64,000 nt of DNA from Ananas comosus (lineage: Eukaryota; Streptophyta; Magnoliopsida; Poales; Bromeliaceae). Below the pieces are notes generated by a model. That model was not told the DNA's origin. It made no database searches and saw only the letters and a list, made by a program, of their open reading frames with translations. The DNA lies in the NCBI RefSeq assembly GCF_001540865.1, contig NC_033630.1, forward strand, positions 11,090,837-11,154,836, in the 5' to 3' direction. The position numbers and the translations under genes are program-made. Shown here one piece after another: positions 58,685 through 64,000 of this stretch. The number at the start of each line of letters is the position of its first letter. The first letter of the stretch is position 1.

Positions 58685-59060
58685 AAAAAAAAAAAAAAAA
58701 CTACTAATTTCCAATTTCGACAAAAAAAAATAAATAATAATAATAGTAATAATAATAATAATATCGGGAAAAAAAATCTCGCCGGGAAAAGCGGGGCGCG
58801 TCCTTACAGTTAGCTCCTCCAATTCCGGTCCCGCCTACTAATCACCTCGCGCCACGTGTACGGCTACCATTCCTCCGTGCCACCGCCGAGCGCGTTGGTC
58901 GGCGACAGCTATCCTCCTCTTTGGGGCCCACGCGCTTCGACCGTTACGTACGGCCGTAGGGCCTAGGATTCCCCCCAAACCCTATATGGCTATATATACA
59001 CACACACACACCCCACAACACACAAAGCATTATTATTATCCACATCTCAAATACATAAAA

Positions 59061-59095
<35 letters not shown>

Positions 59096-59143
59096 CAAAC
59101 CCCTTAATCTCTCTCTCTCAATTGCAATTACAATCCAAATCCA
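58685..59143 (+). promoter_or_regulatory. Promoter and leader of the 59144 gene
   Basis: A TATATATA box lies at 58991-58998, about 150 bp before the ATG, and a CACGTG G-box is at 58853-58858. The leader then has CA, CT and TA microsatellites (58998-59095). An A tract and (AAT)n run at 58685-58765 separate it from the Pack-MULE. The spacing fits transcription start near 59025 and a leader of about 120 bp. Confidence 0.6.
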
Positions 59144-59656
59144 ATGGAAACAATCTCAATTTTCACCCCCAATTTCTCAATCCACCCTCCCCCGCCGCCG
59201 CGTCCGGCCGGTCTCGGGCCAGCCAGACTGCAGTATCGCTCGTTCGGACCGTCTTTCAGGCCGCCGGCAGGCCCCGGACTCCCCGAACGGAGGAGACGTC
59301 TGGCTGCAGCTCATTTCGCCTTCAGAAGAGAGCCCCATGGATCGGACTTCGGCGGCGGTGGGTTCGTGGACGAGAACATGATCGTGCTGCGGAAGAGGAT
59401 CAACGACATGGAGATGGCGGAGCGGAACTACGAGCCCCCCGCGGAGTGGACCGAGTGGGAGAAAGGGTACTACACGAGCTACGGCGCGCACGTGTGCGAG
59501 TTCGCGGGCCTGCTGCAGGCCCTCTTGTTGAGCACCAGGCCTGGTTTGGGGCTGGGGATGCTGGGGCTCGTCGTGCTGAGTGTGCCGATCGCGGCGGTCA
59601 CGGCAGTCTGCCATTTGATCGAGATATCGCAGCTGATCCTTTCCAAAGTGCAGTAA
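59144..59656 (+). CDS. Conserved small plant protein, predicted organelle-targeted membrane protein
   Basis: A single-exon frame of 170 residues. The first 65 residues are rich in Pro, Arg and Ser with few acidic residues, like a chloroplast or mitochondrial transit peptide. A conserved core follows: VDENMIVLRKRINDMEMAER, NYEPPAEWTEWEKGYY, CEFAGLLQALLL. The C-terminus has a hydrophobic segment, about residues 133-158 (LGLGMLGLVVLSVPIAAVTA), able to span a membrane. I recognise the core as a conserved uncharacterised plant family, with no known activity. The start at 59144 is the first ATG after the TATA box. A longer overlapping frame at 59122-59661 is a shadow. The gene lies 460 bp from Pack-MULE 2. 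The AATAAA-like signal TAATAAATT lies near 59789. Confidence 0.82.
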   Translation: METISIFTPNFSIHPPPPPRPAGLGPARLQYRSFGPSFRPPAGPGLPERRRRLAAAHFAFRREPHGSDFGGGGFVDENMIVLRKRINDMEMAERNYEPPAEWTEWEKGYYTSYGAHVCEFAGLLQALLLSTRPGLGLGMLGLVVLSVPIAAVTAVCHLIEISQLILSKVQ

Positions 59657-61254
59657 ATTGATCGAAAATCTCATACGTAGATTATATATGCGTCAATTTG
59701 TTCATTTGTTCTTTTTTTCTTTTTTTTTTTTGGGGTTGGTAGAATCAAGTTGTGAGTGTTGTACAAAAGAATGTGTAATTAGGCATAAGTAATAAATTAA
59801 AAGCTTTTCGAGTTTATTAAGTTCTCTAATTCCCACTTAAGTAAGACTAAAAGCAAGTTGAAGTTACAATAATTAAAGCTCTATAATTGAACTGCAGATA
59901 ATGTATCATCTTTAACAATACTCCACTGGTTCCTAATTAAAGCTTTATTTTGAAATTGCAGAAAAATTGTGTTGCATACAGCGAAAAAATGTAATAAAAA
60001 ATTACCGTATCGGCTTCCGTATGTAATATCATATTCCGCATATTGTTAAGACTCACTTGTAATACGTTTTCTACACTCTCATCGAAAAATACAAGGGTAT
60101 ATTTTTACTTTTTTTTGCTCTAATTCTATTTTACCTATCAGCGTTAAATGAACCTTAATACCAAACTATGGCTATAATTTTAAATTAATTTTACTTTTGA
60201 AGTTATATTTTTCTAAGTTAGATACATTCGCAAATCAGAATCAGATATAACAATACACATATTTTTCTTACCTAAAAGCTATGAATGATAGTTATATTTT
60301 GGGAAATATGCGGCTTTACTCTCTACAACAAACTTAACAGGAACAAATATTTACAGAAAACATAATTGTTATTGAATATTCAAGAAAAAAAATAATGCTC
60401 AATTCACATCCGTATCGAAATCCGAAGAAACACAGCATATTTGAATCCAAATTCAAAGGGTTTTTCTACAGAAAAATCTGAATCCGAATCTGAATTGAAA
60501 TACAAGCCAGATTATAAAATCACAACTCATTCTTGGGTATTTTGGATCCAAATTCCCACATGAGCACTAGGCCCATGTAGGCATTAGGGATGAACACCAT
60601 CATGCATCCGAAACCGAAAATTCAAATTCAAATTTTGAATTTATACATTGGAAATCACAACATCCTAATCATAGAATACTTCAATCTAATCAAAAAATAA
60701 AAATATATATAAAAAAAAAGAGAATCATTATTTCAAAGTGCAAAGTGGATCAATGAGACTCAACTTAAGCTACTAAACATGTAACAGGAAAAATGGCTCC
60801 ATTTGTTCTAATCTAGTGTCCACATCCAACCCATATGTCAGCTTCAACAAAAGCAAATCTATTACGCTGGATCAGTCGATTGCGTCGAATTACATATTGC
60901 CGCCACTAAAAGCACCATGAGACAGTTAAGTAGAAAATGCTGTTTGAGAGATAATACCAAGAAACTTTGTTTCGAGAACCTGACTGTTCTATGCTGTACA
61001 AATAGAATACGTGTTCAATAAAACACATTAAATACAGAATCAGAATCTCTTAAATCTTTCTTTTGCGCGTCACAGACCACGACCGATAACACCAATCGAA
61101 TCTCATCCAAAGGCGGAAGGAAACTGAGCATTCCTTCATTGCGTGCAGCATCGTGCGAAAGTCATCAGCCAATCGGTTGATCCGGACCAAGTTGCAACAA
61201 AATTCTCTATAGGTAGGTTGATCGAGCACTTGCGATAATATAGCCGATTAGTCA
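59657..61254. other. Intergenic DNA between two convergent genes
   Basis: The left part is the 3' untranslated region of the 59144 gene. The right part, about 60850-61254, is probably the 3' untranslated region of the oligoribonuclease gene on the minus strand. AT-rich sequence lies between, with no element recognised. Confidence 0.5.
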
Positions 61255-64000
61255 CTATTTGGACTTCGGCAATTTGAAAATGCTTTCCTTGTAGTATTTG
61301 AGCTCCCTGATGCTTTCTTTGATGTCATCCATAGCTCTATGCCTTTTCTCCTTTGGAGGAGCCTTCTTCTTTTCTGTTAATAGAGAGGCATAATACAGTA
61401 AACAGGATCTGTTTTAGTTGAATGTTGCGAGAAAAATTTACAGCAAAATAATCGTCAAATAAACAAAGCGATGGATTAATGCTGAAATGTTAGTTTCCAT
61501 TTCAAAGTTAAGAAATTCAAATTCTACTGCTGATGTATCGTATTATTCTTTGGTATACATAATTGGCCTCAACCGATTTCATTCAAATTGCAGCCCCCAA
61601 AATTGAAGAGCATAGATAAAGAAACTACCGCAACCATAGAGTTTCGAATTTTTGATGTGATAGTTAATTAGATTCACAAATTTAAGTACTAATCAAATGA
61701 TGGTAGAAAACATGGAATGCCAACAACCCTCGACACAACTGAAGTTTGAAGTAAGTTATTACCCCTTCTAACATTCAGGGATCGAAAAATCAGCCCTTGG
61801 TTATTAGCCACTTATTGCTATACCCCTGTTTTCAGCAAGAACAGCAAAAGCACATGGGGTTTCCTGTATTTTATGCTAATCAATGTTTTCATCTTCTTTA
61901 GGCAAGAATTTGGTCCAAAACTCATGCCTAACTAGTGGTGGGTAAAGTGTAAGTTGATGTATCATGTTTCTGCATTAATATTAAGCAAGGATTAAATGGA
62001 TCAAAAGGCAATAACCCAGGAACAAGTAATGCACATTACATCATTTATCTGAAGACCCTTTCGGAACAGAATAAGGCCAATTCCAGATTGCTTTAGCACT
62101 TGGTTAGGAACAAGAGAGAGAGAACAACAACTTCATAATATGCACAGAAATATGCTTGAAGAACATTATAAAGAAAATATAATACCTCTGGGAAACCAAC
62201 GGATACATAAAGCCATGACACTACTGACATCGACGAGTACATGAGGGAAGATTGCGGCGAGATCTGGCATGTATTTCTGCCAGACGAAACACAAGAACCA
62301 AATCTTAGCGAATAAAAGAAGACAATGAGACATCAGGGGCCGATGGGACGTACAACTTTGCAGTTAGGGACATTCTCCAACATTATTCTTAAAGAGAGGA
62401 AAACGATTACTTCCGAATAAAGATAATCAAGCATCTACTAAAAGGAGCAGCATTGCAACATTTATTTGCCACACCATAAATTTCAGCAGAAAAAAGCTAA
62501 GTGCATGTTTGGCATTATTTATGTTCTTATTTTTGTTTCCTCAAGTGGACCTAATAATGAACATAATTTTTGCTATCATGAAACTCTTTCATCTTCCTTT
62601 TGTGCGAGCGTTTTCCTTTTTCGTTATTATTTGGAAAAGGTGGATTTGCAAATTAGCTAACAATCACAAGAACAGACGAAGTCATCTCTAGGCATTGTTA
62701 ATCGCATGGAGCATGGGAAAAACAAAAGAAAAAAATTATTAATGCCAAATGAGGTCTACATAATCTTACACCGTCCAACCACATTAATTTTGTATTTGAA
62801 GATATGGATATATATTGACTGGAAATAATCTTTTGACAGTACTTAACTACAGCAACTCGGTCATAATATGAGTAAATTATTATATATATAGCATTTGAAC
62901 ATCTAGGATTAATTTACCAATGCATCGTAGTTTTTGCATCTATACATACATCAATTGGACATCAAACGAAAGCTACCAAGAAAGAAAACATGTTAGGAAA
63001 TAGTATACGATGATAGTAACTGAAAAATGTAAGCAATTTATCTTGATTTAGGAAGTCAGAAATATGTATAAAAATAATAGTAAATCAGAAATGCAGCAAA
63101 CCAATTTACAGAGCAATCCCATTAAATTGTCAATTTTGAGAGAACTTGACCTTAAAGCAACAACACTCAAAAAAAAAAAAGGGGTTAAGAAACAAAAAGA
63201 AACTGTTTGCAAACCTTTAAGAATAAGAAGTCAACATAAATAGAATTCCCAGCCAATAGAGGAGTATCTGAGCCTATATGCTTTTTCACAAACTCTATAA
63301 CCTGAAAAGAATTGGTACCAATATATTATTATATCAAATTTGTCAGATAGTTATAAACAGGAAAGTTGAGAGCTGAAAAGAAATGGCACCTTTACCTCTT
63401 GCATTATCACTAGTCTATATGAAGAGCCATGACAATAATGGAAGCTACGCATTACTAGATTGGAACTTAATATCAACTCTATTCTACAATATTAAGCAAA
63501 AAATTCCAAATCGCAACTGCTTTCAGTTATCATCAAATCTATTATACATAACAAAGGAGAAAGACCAAACGTACTTGTTTTTCTGCATCACGCTCGGAAA
63601 TTGTACTTTGCAGAACTCTCTTCGTCAGCCCTAAATTTTATTGAAGTGAAAAATCCATTTTATTCTCAGTGCATGCTGTGAAGATAAAAATCAATAATAA
63701 TCTTTCCAAAAGAGTGTCTACCAACATACCACTAGCTGCATGGTGCTCCCGACACCACTCTCCCATTTTATCCAAACATTCCTTGGTCTGACTAATAACA
63801 AAATCTGGGCCCTGAATGGAAAATATAAATTGTCATAAACTAATGCACAACTGAATACAAGAGATTTATCATACCAATAATTTATGTGAATTTACAATGT
63901 TGCTATCTTGTGATGTAAGAATATGTTGCATAACAGGAACTTTCAAAAACCAGGATTCCTACTGATAAAAGAAAGCAAACTAGAAAAATCATAAACAAAA
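61255..64000 (-). CDS. ORN: Oligoribonuclease (REXO2/Orn family), 3' exons only
   Basis: A DEDDh-family 3'-5' exoribonuclease that degrades very short RNA fragments. Plant versions usually act in organelles. Exons in coding order on the minus strand: 63811-63730, 63630-63575, 63301-63215, 62276-62186 and 61373-61255, joined in frame through GT-AG introns to give 144 residues and a stop. The sequence shows GPDFVISQTKECLDKMGEWC, REHHAAS, GLTKRVLQSTISERDAE, the Exo II region LAGNSIYVDFLFL with its Asp, KYMPDLAAIFPHVLVDVSSV and the Exo III motif HRAMDDI with catalytic His and Asp, ending ELKYYKESIFKLPKSK. The order matches human REXO2 throughout. The first exons, with the Exo I DLEMTG motif, lie beyond the right edge; 63812-64000 looks like intron. 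No damage is visible. Confidence 0.92.

Noticed and set aside
59122..59661. 179-residue frame overlapping the 59144 gene
   Set aside because: It is out of frame with the conserved core (VDENMIVLRKRI, NYEPPAEW), so it is a shadow.
1..64000. tRNA or rRNA genes
   Set aside because: No cloverleaf or rRNA-like segment was noticed by eye. The tRNA-Met matches are only retrotransposon primer-binding sites of 12 bases. A covariance-model search would be decisive.

Overview
The window is nuclear DNA of a flowering plant. The genes have plant-style GT-AG introns, the homologues I recognise are plant families, coding exons are GC-rich beside very AT-rich intergenic DNA, and most of the sequence is nested transposable elements. 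The GC-rich first exons and CG-rich captured gene pieces suggest a monocot. Pineapple-like is only a guess.

Layout. (1) Positions 1-13175: one large, broken Ty3/Gypsy element on the minus strand. Its 3' LTR runs off the left edge, its gag-pol is damaged and stops after reverse transcriptase, and its 5' LTR is split by a 4.1 kb solo LTR with a perfect target duplication. (2) 13635-19542: two further solo LTRs (C and D) on either side of a complete 452 bp TRIM element. (3) 19543-23090: AT-rich DNA with Helitron-like copies and a fold-back MITE. (4) 23091-32183: a neprosin-domain (DUF239) gene on the plus strand. Its giant first intron holds a 3.5 kb Pack-MULE carrying pieces of a MYC2-type bHLH gene and an ankyrin-repeat gene, separated by palindromic TTACACCAT arrays. 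(5) 34021-42279: an apparently intact 11-exon ABC transporter gene (ABCG7 type) with several MITEs in its introns. (6) 45809-52185: a full-length but dead LINE whose 5' third is inverted, as in twin priming, with 19 bp target duplications. (7) 52484-53637: a decayed F-box gene. (8) 56832-58684: a second Pack-MULE of the same family, between a cluster of ACGT (G-box) motifs and a small gene. (9) 59144-59656: a single-exon gene for a conserved small plant protein with a likely organelle-targeting N-terminus and a hydrophobic C-terminus. (10) 61255 to the right edge: the 3' five exons of an oligoribonuclease (REXO2/Orn type) gene on the minus strand.

Four host genes are credible: the neprosin-like gene (possibly inactive), ABCG7, the small conserved gene and oligoribonuclease. 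They have unrelated jobs and form no pathway. The window is mainly a record of transposition. Four single N positions (521, 19893, 25744, 26951) lie at or beside duplicated sequence, so some apparent tandem repeats may be unmerged contig ends.
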